From positions 1,426,001 through 1,490,000 of the forward strand of contig OY782882.1 in assembly GCA_963678485.1 (NCBI GenBank): 64,000 bases of DNA, read 5' to 3'. This DNA is from CALGYY01 sp963678485. Its GTDB lineage: Bacteria; Bacteroidota; Bacteroidia; Bacteroidales; CAIWKO01. The translations under genes and the position numbers were made by a program. This document shows, in pieces, positions 1 to 7,371 of the stretch. Below the pieces are notes generated by a model that was given only the letters and a program-made list of their open reading frames with translations, was not told the origin of the DNA and made no database searches. Every line of letters starts with the position of its first letter. The stretch's first letter is position 1.

Positions 1-78
1 GAGGAGTGGCGCACAGACAGTGTTAAAAGGCAGAGGCCAGTATCAGATGAAAACGGGACGAAAGAGGAAGCAAAATGA
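1..78 (+). CDS. C-terminal end of an unidentified protein (5' partial)
   Basis: An open frame enters from the left edge and stops at a TGA at 76-78, giving the last 25 residues of a protein. The tail is hydrophilic and rich in Lys, Arg and Glu, as in the C-termini of mobilisation or DNA-processing proteins, but nothing here identifies a family. It is followed 21 bases later by the small gene at 100-273 on the same strand, so the two may be co-transcribed. Confidence 0.5.
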   Translation, partial: EEWRTDSVKRQRPVSDENGTKEEAK

Positions 79-99
79 CAATATAAATTGGGGGTGTAT

Positions 100-273
100 A
101 TGTTATTTCATGAAAGAAGTAAGATCGCCATTGAGTTACTGAAGAAGCAACCTCACGTTACGTATGAAATGGCGCTAGCCCAAGTAAAATGGCTAAGTGA
201 GAATAGTGAATCGAAGGACAAAAAGCAAAGACCCGAATCGGAAGAGAGCACAGAGGAAGAAAAAGAAAAATGA
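100..273 (+). CDS. Small charged hypothetical protein (57 aa)
   Basis: Unrecognised short protein. The ATG at 100 is preferred over an in-frame TTG at 88. The N-terminal 35 residues look like a compact helical domain (FHERSKIAIELLKKQP, then a second helix), and the last 20 residues are almost all Lys, Glu, Ser and Asp and probably disordered. It lies just behind the partial gene at the left edge, in what looks like the end of an operon on a mobile element. No function can be assigned. Confidence 0.45.
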   Translation: MLFHERSKIAIELLKKQPHVTYEMALAQVKWLSENSESKDKKQRPESEESTEEEKEK

Positions 274-328
274 TCTGCTGTATGGGTGTTTCGCACACGG
301 AAATTTATTTTTTTTACTTCTAACTTGA

Positions 329-679
329 CTATTTCTCTTTAATTAGAACCTCGACTGGTATAGTTAGTTTTTCCGCAAGGTTTCTTATCATAGATAAGCT
401 TAAATTGCGCTTCCCCTGAAATATCTCAGTGACACGTGGCCGACCATATAATTCTTGTGAAAGATTCCTTGGCTTAAGCTGCAATTCTTCTAACCGAACC
501 TTTATAGCACCAATTGGAGTCATGCCCGCATAAGTCAGGTGCCTGGTTTCATATTCCTTCATAATTTGGCCAAGTAGATTGGATTCATCCTGGTCGAATC
601 CGGATTGAAGCTCGCTAATTTTCTTTTCTAAATTTTTAAAACGGCTGCGCTCTTTTAGGGTCAATTCATTTGTGTCCAT
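329..679 (-). CDS. HigA-like helix-turn-helix antitoxin/transcription regulator
   Basis: A 116-residue protein whose C-terminal half is an XRE/HigA-type helix-turn-helix: LKPRNLSQELYGRPRVTEIF, followed by a recognition-helix-like NLSLSMIRNLAEKL and the terminal IPVEVLIKE. The N-terminal part is a charged helix, as in HigA antitoxins of Bacteroidota. The open frame extends to 802, but the added N-terminus is Cys/Met rich and unlike the family, so the ATG at 679 was chosen. In higBA loci a HigB ribonuclease normally lies just upstream. The 300 bases upstream hold no plausible HigB frame, so this is an orphan antitoxin-like regulator or the survivor of a decayed pair. Confidence 0.7.
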   Translation of the reverse strand: MDTNELTLKERSRFKNLEKKISELQSGFDQDESNLLGQIMKEYETRHLTYAGMTPIGAIKVRLEELQLKPRNLSQELYGRPRVTEIFQGKRNLSLSMIRNLAEKLTIPVEVLIKEK

Positions 680-985
680 TAATAGTTTGCAATGTTCAGG
701 ACGCAAACATAAGGAATACCAAATTAAGCAAGACATTTTGGATCGGATTTCAATCGGCATCATTGCCCGACAAAAATAGGTGGGGAATAGGAAAACCCAC
801 AATTGTCAATGGAAAGATGAAGTTGGACTATCTCAACTACTACATAAAAAAAAATCAAGAAGGGATGAGGGTTTTTTCCAGATTTGGGAAAATGGGATAG
901 CGAAAAAAAGCACAGTTCTCTTAGTTTCATCTTATCAGCTTGGATTATCTTTGAAATTCAAATTCCGGAACCATTGACCAAATAT

Positions 986-1639
986 CTACAGATTTAGGTA
1001 AATCTCCCTCAACTCCTCCTGTCTGATTCCCAGATATAGCCTGGTGGTAGATACATCTGAATGATTAAACATCGCTGACAAAAAAATCAAAGATTTTTCG
1101 CTCTCATTATTATTTAAGAATACTCTACGACCGAACGTTTTCCGAAGGGAGTGCGAGGATATTTTCAATTTTCGGTTGGAATCACCTAGGATTCGCTTTA
1201 GTTCACGGTTTACAGACCTTATAGAGAAAACCTCATGCTTCTGCGAAATGAATAGTGAATCATCTTGGCTAAAGTTGTGCTTGAGACGATTGCAGTATAG
1301 CTTGTAGGCATTCTTAATGTTTTCATTAAGGTCAATTGTCCGTGGCTTTTTTGTTTTTTTTTCCACCAACTGCAAGGAATCGCCCGAAAGGTCTCTATGG
1401 TGCAAGCCAAGGATATCGGAAATCCGTAGGCCGGAATTGATCCCTACAATAATCAAAAAGGCAATTTTATAATTTTTTTCGTTTTTAAGGATTTTCATCG
1501 ACATATTGAGGGTTTTATCAAATTCCAAATAGTCGCACGTGGTAGTTGACTTTTTCAGACTCATCTCTAAATTGTTTTTAGTTTTTAATAAAACAGAATA
1601 AATGTCCCCTTTTAGTGATTTTCGTTTGTTAGTGGACAT
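986..1639 (-). CDS. Short tyrosine recombinase/integrase (catalytic domain)
   Basis: Site-specific recombinase of the tyrosine integrase family, 217 residues, about half the usual length. The catalytic signatures are visible in order: the first Arg in NSGLRISDIL (about residue 73), the HxxR box in HSLRKTF, a His in MFNHSDVSTT and the nucleophile Tyr in TTRLYLGI. The Arm-binding and most of the core-binding domains seem to be missing; only about 45 residues precede the catalytic domain. It may be a Xer-like minimal enzyme or an N-terminally truncated integrase. It lies behind the small-membrane-protein operon (1908-3757) and may serve the element carrying it. Confidence 0.8.
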   Translation of the reverse strand: MSTNKRKSLKGDIYSVLLKTKNNLEMSLKKSTTTCDYLEFDKTLNMSMKILKNEKNYKIAFLIIVGINSGLRISDILGLHHRDLSGDSLQLVEKKTKKPRTIDLNENIKNAYKLYCNRLKHNFSQDDSLFISQKHEVFSIRSVNRELKRILGDSNRKLKISSHSLRKTFGRRVFLNNNESEKSLIFLSAMFNHSDVSTTRLYLGIRQEELREIYLNL

Positions 1640-1907
1640 TGATATTTAGGGAAATTGCAAACAATGGGTTTATATGTTTGTTTTACAGCGTTTTGTGCCA
1701 AATATAAAATGACCACCAAGTGAGAAAATGGACATTTTTTCAAAAAGCTATGATTTTTCATTTCCAGGATTCCGATTAGTGTTTTCTTAAAATGATTGAT
1801 TAACGTTTTTAAGAGATTTTTGAAATATTGACCATTTTTCCAATTTCGATCAAGCATGTTAGATTTTGATCTCTTGGATCTGATCGACGAGTTCTGACCA
1901 AAGAGGG

Positions 1908-2312
1908 CTATATTGAATTGGGATCCACTTTCTCACCCAGGATAACTTTGGCATATTTAATTTTGATATCCATTCTATTAACTTTCTCAGTTCCTTTGAC
2001 AGCATAAAACTCATAACTTTTCTTTATTTTTTTCAGACACAACACCGGAATCTTGCACCGGAACGCCTTGTCAATTTCGAGGTACACTCCTGAACCTATA
2101 TGCTCTAAATATTCTGTAACCACGATGAGAGAAGACCAGCTTACAATTTTTTGAAAAAAACCCATATTGTAGATAGAGGTCTCTATGTCTTTATTTGGAC
2201 AAAGAACGTTATCGAAAATGCTATTCAAAAATAATCGCTCCTCATGTTCTTTTTGAGAGTTGTATGTCTGGAGAGAATGGGCATAATACACACGATGTTG
2301 TTTGTTTTTCAT
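1908..2312 (-). CDS. Nucleoside deoxyribosyltransferase-like fold protein, function unknown
   Basis: A 134-residue protein starting with a Rossmann-like pattern: a first strand running into VYYAHSLQTY, a helix, a second strand ending in VLCPNKD, then SSLIVVTEYLEHIGSGVYLEIDKAF and a final strand IPVLCLK. A small-residue loop after strand one and an acidic GxGVYxEI segment before the last strand are typical of the nucleoside 2-deoxyribosyltransferase/DUF4406-like group common on phages and mobile elements. This is inferred from pattern, not from a confirmed match. It is the last gene of the operon starting at 3757, 25 bases behind the preceding gene. Confidence 0.5.
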   Translation of the reverse strand: MKNKQHRVYYAHSLQTYNSQKEHEERLFLNSIFDNVLCPNKDIETSIYNMGFFQKIVSWSSLIVVTEYLEHIGSGVYLEIDKAFRCKIPVLCLKKIKKSYEFYAVKGTEKVNRMDIKIKYAKVILGEKVDPNSI

Positions 2313-2337
2313 TTCACCTTAAATTTTGTGTTTTACT

Positions 2338-2616
2338 CTAAATTTTTTGATTAAGCGGTAGAACTATGATATTCGAAGTGGCAATTTTCTCGTATTTACC
2401 AAGGTCTTTTACCGTGAATACTACAACCGCTTTGTACCTTTTGACCCTGAACAAATGCTTAATCAGGATTTTTTTAAGTACTTGTGATTTTTTACCATCA
2501 TTTATTTCTAAATAAAAATCAAAAGGAATGAGTTTGTTTTGGATTGCAAATTTCAGGACTGCCACAATCTCGATGCGGGAAAAACAATATAAGGCGTATG
2601 TCAGTGGCTTGCCCAT
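2338..2616 (-). CDS. Hypothetical protein in small-membrane-protein operon
   Basis: A 92-residue basic protein with alternating hydrophobic strands (IVAVLKFAI, YKAVVVFTV, SNIIVLPL) and Lys-rich connecting helices, giving the look of a small alpha/beta domain. No motif is recognised and no membrane segment is clear. It sits 10 bases behind the gene at 2627-2809 and 25 bases before the one at 1908-2312, so it is almost certainly part of the same transcript. Confidence 0.5.
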   Translation of the reverse strand: MGKPLTYALYCFSRIEIVAVLKFAIQNKLIPFDFYLEINDGKKSQVLKKILIKHLFRVKRYKAVVVFTVKDLGKYEKIATSNIIVLPLNQKI

Positions 2617-2626
2617 CTATTTGCTT

Positions 2627-2809
2627 TTATTGGCGGATAGTCGCCTCAAAGATTCTAAATTGTTTTGACGCATAAGCTAGTACTTTAAACGAAACACCAA
2701 TTAGGAGTATACCTCCAAGAACTCCTACAATGACAATAGTTGTCTTTCCAGTAGTGCTGTTCAAGATTGTTTTTAGTTTCGTTTCTTTTTTTTCTGTTGG
2801 CATTTCCAT
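2627..2809 (-). CDS. Small single-pass membrane protein (60 aa)
   Basis: A 60-residue protein with a charged cytoplasmic-type N-terminus (about 20 residues, many Lys and Thr), one strong transmembrane helix at residues about 24-46 (TIVIVGVLGGILLIGVSFKV), and a short basic tail. Its start is one base beyond the stop of the gene at 2811-3014. It is the third of three consecutive single-pass proteins in this operon. The size, topology and clustering recall structural or pore proteins of small phages, but there is no sequence evidence for that role. Confidence 0.55.
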   Translation of the reverse strand: MEMPTEKKETKLKTILNSTTGKTTIVIVGVLGGILLIGVSFKVLAYASKQFRIFEATIRQ

Positions 2810-2810
2810 A

Positions 2811-3014
2811 TTAAAAATTTATAATTAGTGCCGTCAGCGAAAGCGCAAAAGTTAAAAAGACAAGCACCAAGTACCACACAATGTTCTCCACTTCGGAGTT
2901 TACCGTCAATGGTGAATCAAATGTTGCTTCTTTATCTTCAGCCACCTGAAATGAAGTATCAATTTTGGACGTGATTTTCGTGACACCTCTTGCCTTACTG
3001 AGCTTCAGTTTCAT
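2811..3014 (-). CDS. Small membrane protein with C-terminal TM anchor (67 aa)
   Basis: The ATG at 3014 (MKLKLSKARG) is preferred over one at 3053, because it overlaps the preceding gene by only 20 bases. The protein has a Lys-rich start, a Ser/Thr/Glu-rich middle and one hydrophobic helix at the extreme C-terminus (IVWYLVLVFLTFALSLTALI), the layout of a tail-anchored protein. It is co-directional and overlapping with the small membrane gene upstream and 1 base from the one downstream. Function unknown. Confidence 0.5.
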   Translation of the reverse strand: MKLKLSKARGVTKITSKIDTSFQVAEDKEATFDSPLTVNSEVENIVWYLVLVFLTFALSLTALIINF

Positions 3015-3156
3015 CTTCGCTATTTTTACGGTAAATATAAAAGGCAGTTCCAACTGCGACTAATGCAAAAGCAATGAAAACGACTACCATCGTGTTTGTT
3101 CTTGAAGAATCACTATTGGAGCCTGTTACTAATTTTGGGGTATCAACTATAATCAT
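2995..3156 (-). CDS. Small single-pass membrane protein (53 aa)
   Basis: The frame is open up to 3309, but the likely start is the ATG at 3156, four bases after the stop of the zinc-ribbon gene. The 53-residue product has an N-terminal Ser/Asp-rich stretch, one membrane helix (MVVVFIAFALVAVGTAFYIY) followed by an Arg-Lys stop-transfer sequence, and an acidic tail. Its 3' end overlaps the next small membrane gene by 20 bases, suggesting translational coupling. Unknown function; one of three consecutive single-helix proteins. Confidence 0.5.
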   Translation of the reverse strand: MIIVDTPKLVTGSNSDSSRTNTMVVVFIAFALVAVGTAFYIYRKNSEDETEAQ

Positions 3157-3160
3157 ATTA

Positions 3161-3757
3161 TTATTTGTTTTTTGTAAGTAAGTATTCAATTTTATTTGTT
3201 CCCCCTGGGATATAGGAGTTGTCGGAATCATCTCCCCGCAAAATGTATGAAAGTGTGAAATTAGAAGTTTTAAAGCCACTATCTGAGGCATCAACTTCGC
3301 CAATGTCATTTATGAGAAGATCAGCCAAGGGGCGACATTGGTTACAGATATACTCAAATCCAACCACCATTTCTTCACCACGAAAAATCTTTGCAAAAAA
3401 CCTGTCGGACAAAATTCCAACAAGAATTTCAAATTCCTCTGCAGTGATTCGGGATCTCGCATTAGCCAGACGTAACTGTTCCTGCAGGTCTTGGCTATCG
3501 CTATCCTCGTTTTTACTTTCACTGGAATTGAGTGTATTCTCCACTCTTGACGGTAAAGTTTCTGCGCTAGTTGGGGAATATTTACTGTCATCCTCCTTTT
3601 CTGATTGCTTACGAGCCTGATACATTTTCGACTTACAAGAATCGCTGCAATATAATGCGCGATCGTTGTTAGAGTAGAAAGGTTTGCCACAGTAAACGCA
3701 TACCTTCAATTCACTGTCAATTTCCTCGGTGGACGAAGGATTTAAGATTGATCTCAT
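3161..3757 (-). CDS. N-terminal zinc-ribbon protein, first gene of a six-gene operon
   Basis: A 198-residue protein with a zinc-binding motif at residues about 19-45: CVYCGKPF, then YCSDSCKSKMYQARK, i.e. two CxxC-type pairs followed by the basic helix usual in Bacteroidota mobile-element zinc ribbons. A low-complexity Ser/Glu-rich linker follows, and then an uncharacterised helical region containing a further Cys pair (YICNQCRPLADLL). It is the promoter-proximal gene of the operon running down to 1908. The protein may bind DNA or act as a scaffold; the function is not known. Confidence 0.6.
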   Translation of the reverse strand: MRSILNPSSTEEIDSELKVCVYCGKPFYSNNDRALYCSDSCKSKMYQARKQSEKEDDSKYSPTSAETLPSRVENTLNSSESKNEDSDSQDLQEQLRLANARSRITAEEFEILVGILSDRFFAKIFRGEEMVVGFEYICNQCRPLADLLINDIGEVDASDSGFKTSNFTLSYILRGDDSDNSYIPGGTNKIEYLLTKNK

Positions 3758-3771
3758 TATCTTCTGTTTTT

Positions 3772-3786
3772 TCTCAGCGAAGGTAG
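3772..3786 (-). promoter_or_regulatory. Candidate promoter -7 region for the 3757 operon
   Basis: On the minus strand a TACCTTCG box (3778-3785) lies 20-28 bases upstream of the ATG at 3757, one mismatch from the Bacteroidota -7 consensus TAnnTTTG. The same 15 bases (TCTCAGCGAAGGTAG, plus-strand spelling) occur at 62008-62022, also just upstream of a minus-strand gene. That supports a shared promoter/initially transcribed element. No convincing -33 TTTG was found. Confidence 0.4.
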
Positions 3787-3836
3787 CACATTTTTACGGT
3801 GAATGCAACTAATTAGCTGTATTTTAACAACTTGTA

Positions 3837-3876
3837 TATCATTATCTATCATTACTTATCATTTACTATCATATTT
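3837..3876. repeat. Four 10-bp direct repeats (TATCAT core), candidate operator or iterons
   Basis: TATCAT begins at 3837, 3847, 3857 and 3867, an exact 10-base spacing, with most of the remaining four positions of each unit also T/A rich. The array lies in the 290-base space between the divergent zinc-ribbon operon (start 3757) and the restriction-modification gene (start 4051). Sites spaced by one helical turn suit cooperative binding of a regulator to one DNA face, or iteron binding by a replication protein. Confidence 0.55.
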
Positions 3877-4050
3877 GCCTTGGTTGAATAAAAAAAGATA
3901 GCAATTGAGAATACAATTGATATTTTTTTACCTTTGATTTCTTCAACAAATCGACATGTTTTGGAATTTCAAAGGCAAAATCGACTTTGATAGGGAGATA
4001 ATCAACACAAATTGGCCTCTCATTAAAAATTTTTAATAAACAGAAGTATA

Positions 4051-6840
4051 ATGGCATTAGGCTGGAACGAAATAAAAGAACGTGCGGTAAAATTCTCAAA
4101 AGAATGGGAAGATACAGTCAATGAAGATGCCGATGCAAAACCTTTTCTTGTCGAGTTTTTTAATGTGTTTGGGATAAGCCACCGTAAAGTATCCACCTTT
4201 GAGCATAGGGTAAAGAAGCTGGATGAACATGACGGCTATATTGATCTCTTGTGGAAAGGTACCATCCTAATTGAAATGAAAAGCCGTGGCAAGAATTTGG
4301 ATAAAGCATATCAGCAAGCCAGAGACTACCTTCACGGATTGAAGCAACATGAGTTGCCAAAGTACATTCTGGTTTCCGATTTTGAACATTTTCGCCTTTA
4401 TGACTTGGAGGAAAATTCAGAGTCAAATTTCCTATTCAAAGACTTTGTAAACAACGTCCATCTATTTGGGTTCATTGCAGGATATCAGAAGCGAACATAC
4501 AAAGATGAGGATCCTGTGAATATTGAAGCTGCCTATCTTATGGGTAAACTTCACGATGCACTTAAAGACGCTGGCTATACTGGCCATGAGTTAGAAAAGT
4601 ATCTTGTTCGACTATTATTCTGCTTATTTGCTGAGGACACAACAATCTTTGAAAATCATTTGTTTCAAGAGTACCTTGAAAACAAAACCAATGAGGATGG
4701 CACTGACTTGGGGCTTCACCTTGCGCAGATATTCCAAGTATTGAATACCCCGCATGAAAAACGGCAGAAAACACTTGATGAAAGTCTCGCTGCCTTTCCT
4801 TATGTTAACGGTCAACTATTCGAAGAACAACTGTCCTTTGCGTCCTTTAACAGTAAAATGCGCCATAGGCTATTGGAATGCTGTTTACTTGACTGGAGTA
4901 AAATATCTCCGGCAATATTCGGCTCCATGTTCCAAAGTGTAATGGACAAGGATGCACGTCGTAATCTTGGGGCGCATTACACCAGCGAAAAAAACATCCT
5001 CAAACTCATTAAACCATTGTTCCTAGACAATCTTTGGAAGGAGTATGAAACTGTAAAGTATAACTCAGCGAAACTTAAAGGATTTCATCGTAAAATAGCG
5101 TCGCTACGTTTCCTTGATCCGGCCTGTGGTTGCGGTAATTTTCTTGTGATTACTTACCGTGAATTACGATTATTGGAACTCGCTATCTTAAAGGAACTCC
5201 AAAAGGGTCAACAGGTAGTCGATTTAGAAAACCTTATTGAGTGTGATGTCGATCGTTTTTACGGTATAGAATATGAAGAATTTCCGGCACAAATTGCTCA
5301 GGTTGCTCTATGGCTCATTGATCATCAAATGAACATGTTGTTTTCACAAGAGTTTGGTGAGTATTTCGTGCGGCTTCCATTAAATAAATCAGCAAAGATT
5401 ATTCAAGGAAATGCATTACGAACTGATTGGGGGGAATTGATTGTTCCTTTACCTTGGGAAAGTAATACCGCAAGATCACAATTTGATTACATCCTTGGAA
5501 ACCCACCGTTCATTGGAAAACAACTTCAAAACGAAGTTCAAAAAAGTGATATGGCACTTATTTTTTCAGGAGTAAAAGGTGCTGGTGTTCTCGATTATGT
5601 TGCTGCATGGTACATCAAGGCTGCTCAATATGCACAAAAGTATAACTCGGACTTTATAGGCTCTGATATAAAAACACAAATCGCCTTTGTTTCCACAAAT
5701 TCTATTTCTCAAGGTGAGCAAGTAGGCATATTGTGGAATGAACTATTCAGCAATTATAAAATAAAAATACATTTCGCACATCGAACATTTAAATGGACAA
5801 ATGAAGCAAAAGGTAATGCAGGTGTTCACGTAGTAATTATTGGATTTTCCAATTTTGATAATACTGAAAAGCTAATTTTCGAATACGAGAATACGAAGGG
5901 TGAACCTCATCAGATAAAAGCACAAAATATTAATCCATATTTAGTTGATTATTCTGATATAATTGTTCCAATAAGGAAAAATCCAATTTGCAATGTCCCT
6001 TTAATGCAAAATGGTTCAATGCCAAATGATAATGGCAACTTGATTCTTTCAAAGCAAGAAAAGGATGATCTTCTTGAAAAGAACCCCTCGTTATCTATTT
6101 ATATCAGGCCATTTTGGGGGGCAGATGAATTTTTGTACAATACACCAAGATATTGCTTCTGGCTTCACAACATGAAGCCAGAAGATATTAGAAACCATGT
6201 AGAAATATTTAGTCGCATTGAAAAAGTTAGGGCATTTAGAAGTAATAGTACAAGAGAAACCACAAGAAAGTTAGCTGCTTTTCCATCTTTGTTCGGTGAA
6301 ATACGTCAACCTAATTCTGATTATATTATCATTCCGGTTACCTCATCGGAGAATAGAAAATATATTCCCATGGATATTTTTCCTCCTGAATTTATTGTTA
6401 GTAACCTTTGTAATATTGTTCCTAATGCAAACAAGTATATTTTTGGTGTATTAATGTCAGAGATGAGTATGGTTTGGGTGAGGAATGTTTGTGGAAGACT
6501 TGAAAGTCGACTTAGATATACAAAAGATAACGTATATAACAATTTCCCATGGCCTCAAACCCCAAATGTTAAACAGAAAGAAGTCATAGAAAAGGCCGTT
6601 CAAAAAGTTTTAGAGACGCGTGGAGAATTTCAAGGCAGTTGTCTTGCAGATCTCTATGACCCGCTTTCGATGCCCCCGACTCTTGTTAAAGCTCATCAAG
6701 AACTTGATAAGGCTGTTGACCTTGCTTACCGCTCTCAGCCCTTCGTTAGTGAAGCAAAACGTATTGAGTTTCTGTTTGAGTTGTATGATAAATACACAGC
6801 TGGTCTGTTTGCAGTAGATAAAAAATCAAAACACAAATAA
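4051..6840 (+). CDS. MmeI-like type IIL/IIG restriction-modification enzyme (single chain)
   Basis: A 929-residue fused endonuclease and N6-adenine methyltransferase. The N-terminal nuclease motif is D65, then E75-M-K77 (IDLLWKGTILIEMKS), matching the D-X9-ExK spacing of MmeI. A helical connector follows, then the methyltransferase with SAM motif I at 356-365 (DPACGCGNFL) and catalytic NPPF at 484-487. The C-terminal third (about 620-929) fits the MmeI-type target recognition and C-terminal helical domains. Length and order are those of the intact family. Such enzymes methylate one strand of an asymmetric site and cut about 20 bp away unless it is modified, so no partner subunit is needed. 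It opens the defence block, and the ATG at 4051 is unambiguous. Confidence 0.9.
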   Translation: MALGWNEIKERAVKFSKEWEDTVNEDADAKPFLVEFFNVFGISHRKVSTFEHRVKKLDEHDGYIDLLWKGTILIEMKSRGKNLDKAYQQARDYLHGLKQHELPKYILVSDFEHFRLYDLEENSESNFLFKDFVNNVHLFGFIAGYQKRTYKDEDPVNIEAAYLMGKLHDALKDAGYTGHELEKYLVRLLFCLFAEDTTIFENHLFQEYLENKTNEDGTDLGLHLAQIFQVLNTPHEKRQKTLDESLAAFPYVNGQLFEEQLSFASFNSKMRHRLLECCLLDWSKISPAIFGSMFQSVMDKDARRNLGAHYTSEKNILKLIKPLFLDNLWKEYETVKYNSAKLKGFHRKIASLRFLDPACGCGNFLVITYRELRLLELAILKELQKGQQVVDLENLIECDVDRFYGIEYEEFPAQIAQVALWLIDHQMNMLFSQEFGEYFVRLPLNKSAKIIQGNALRTDWGELIVPLPWESNTARSQFDYILGNPPFIGKQLQNEVQKSDMALIFSGVKGAGVLDYVAAWYIKAAQYAQKYNSDFIGSDIKTQIAFVSTNSISQGEQVGILWNELFSNYKIKIHFAHRTFKWTNEAKGNAGVHVVIIGFSNFDNTEKLIFEYENTKGEPHQIKAQNINPYLVDYSDIIVPIRKNPICNVPLMQNGSMPNDNGNLILSKQEKDDLLEKNPSLSIYIRPFWGADEFLYNTPRYCFWLHNMKPEDIRNHVEIFSRIEKVRAFRSNSTRETTRKLAAFPSLFGEIRQPNSDYIIIPVTSSENRKYIPMDIFPPEFIVSNLCNIVPNANKYIFGVLMSEMSMVWVRNVCGRLESRLRYTKDNVYNNFPWPQTPNVKQKEVIEKAVQKVLETRGEFQGSCLADLYDPLSMPPTLVKAHQELDKAVDLAYRSQPFVSEAKRIEFLFELYDKYTAGLFAVDKKSKHK

Positions 6841-6889
6841 ATTTTCGATTGAAATGCTTAATGCTTTTCACAAAACATGATATTTGTTT

Positions 6890-7360
6890 ATGATCAATTG
6901 GATTGAATTATTTATTGGGTTTGCATTGGGAATTACAGCATCGGTGATAGCATCGGTCGTTTTATTAAGGGCTGAACGGATTTCTAAAAAGAATGAATCA
7001 AGAAGAAAATGGGAGCGATATAAAGGAACTTATGCGGGATATGGGTATGATCAGGGAAGTGATTCCATTATTAATCCATCCCCTCAAAGTGAAGCAAAAA
7101 TATATTATAAAATAGACAATAAATTAGAGATTTCTTTGAGTCATGATTCTCGAGAATGGTCAGGACTAATCATCATGGACTTTGAGAATTATGGAAGTAT
7201 AATTTGGCATTACAAGCCCATTCAAGAACACGAACACAATTTTGGATTTAAGCGATGCATTTTAAAAGAAGACAATGAAAAATTCTGCATTTATCTGATT
7301 GGCGAACCACTTGTTGACAATTGTGCAAAAGAAATTCTGATTAAAACGAAAGATACATAA
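6890..7360 (+). CDS. N-terminally anchored small membrane protein, function unknown
   Basis: A 156-residue protein; the ATG at 6890 is preferred over a TTG at 6884. Residues about 3-26 form a membrane helix (GFALGITASVIASVVLL), followed by an Arg/Lys-rich stop-transfer stretch, so the remaining roughly 125 residues (mostly beta-strand and aromatic, with WKRYKGTY-like and DFENYGSIIWHYKP segments) probably lie in the cytoplasm. It sits 50 bases behind the restriction enzyme and 11 bases before the AbiTii fusion, so it is probably co-transcribed with the latter. Such anchors often accompany defence effectors, but no family is recognised. Confidence 0.6.
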   Translation: MINWIELFIGFALGITASVIASVVLLRAERISKKNESRRKWERYKGTYAGYGYDQGSDSIINPSPQSEAKIYYKIDNKLEISLSHDSREWSGLIIMDFENYGSIIWHYKPIQEHEHNFGFKRCILKEDNEKFCIYLIGEPLVDNCAKEILIKTKDT

Positions 7361-7371
7361 AGTGGATTGAT

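Noticed and set aside
680..985. Possible HigB toxin partner for the HigA-like gene
   Set aside because: Frames upstream of the HTH gene on either strand show no RelE/HigB-like core (no RVVF or GTHAEYD type motif).
1612..1857. 81-codon minus-strand frame overlapping the integrase start
   Set aside because: Composition is erratic, with no domain, and it overlaps the integrase N-terminus; judged spurious.
1908..3757. Filamentous (inovirus) prophage
   Set aside because: Small single-TM proteins fit, but no Zot-type ATPase, replication initiator or secretin-like gene is present in the window, so the call is not supported.
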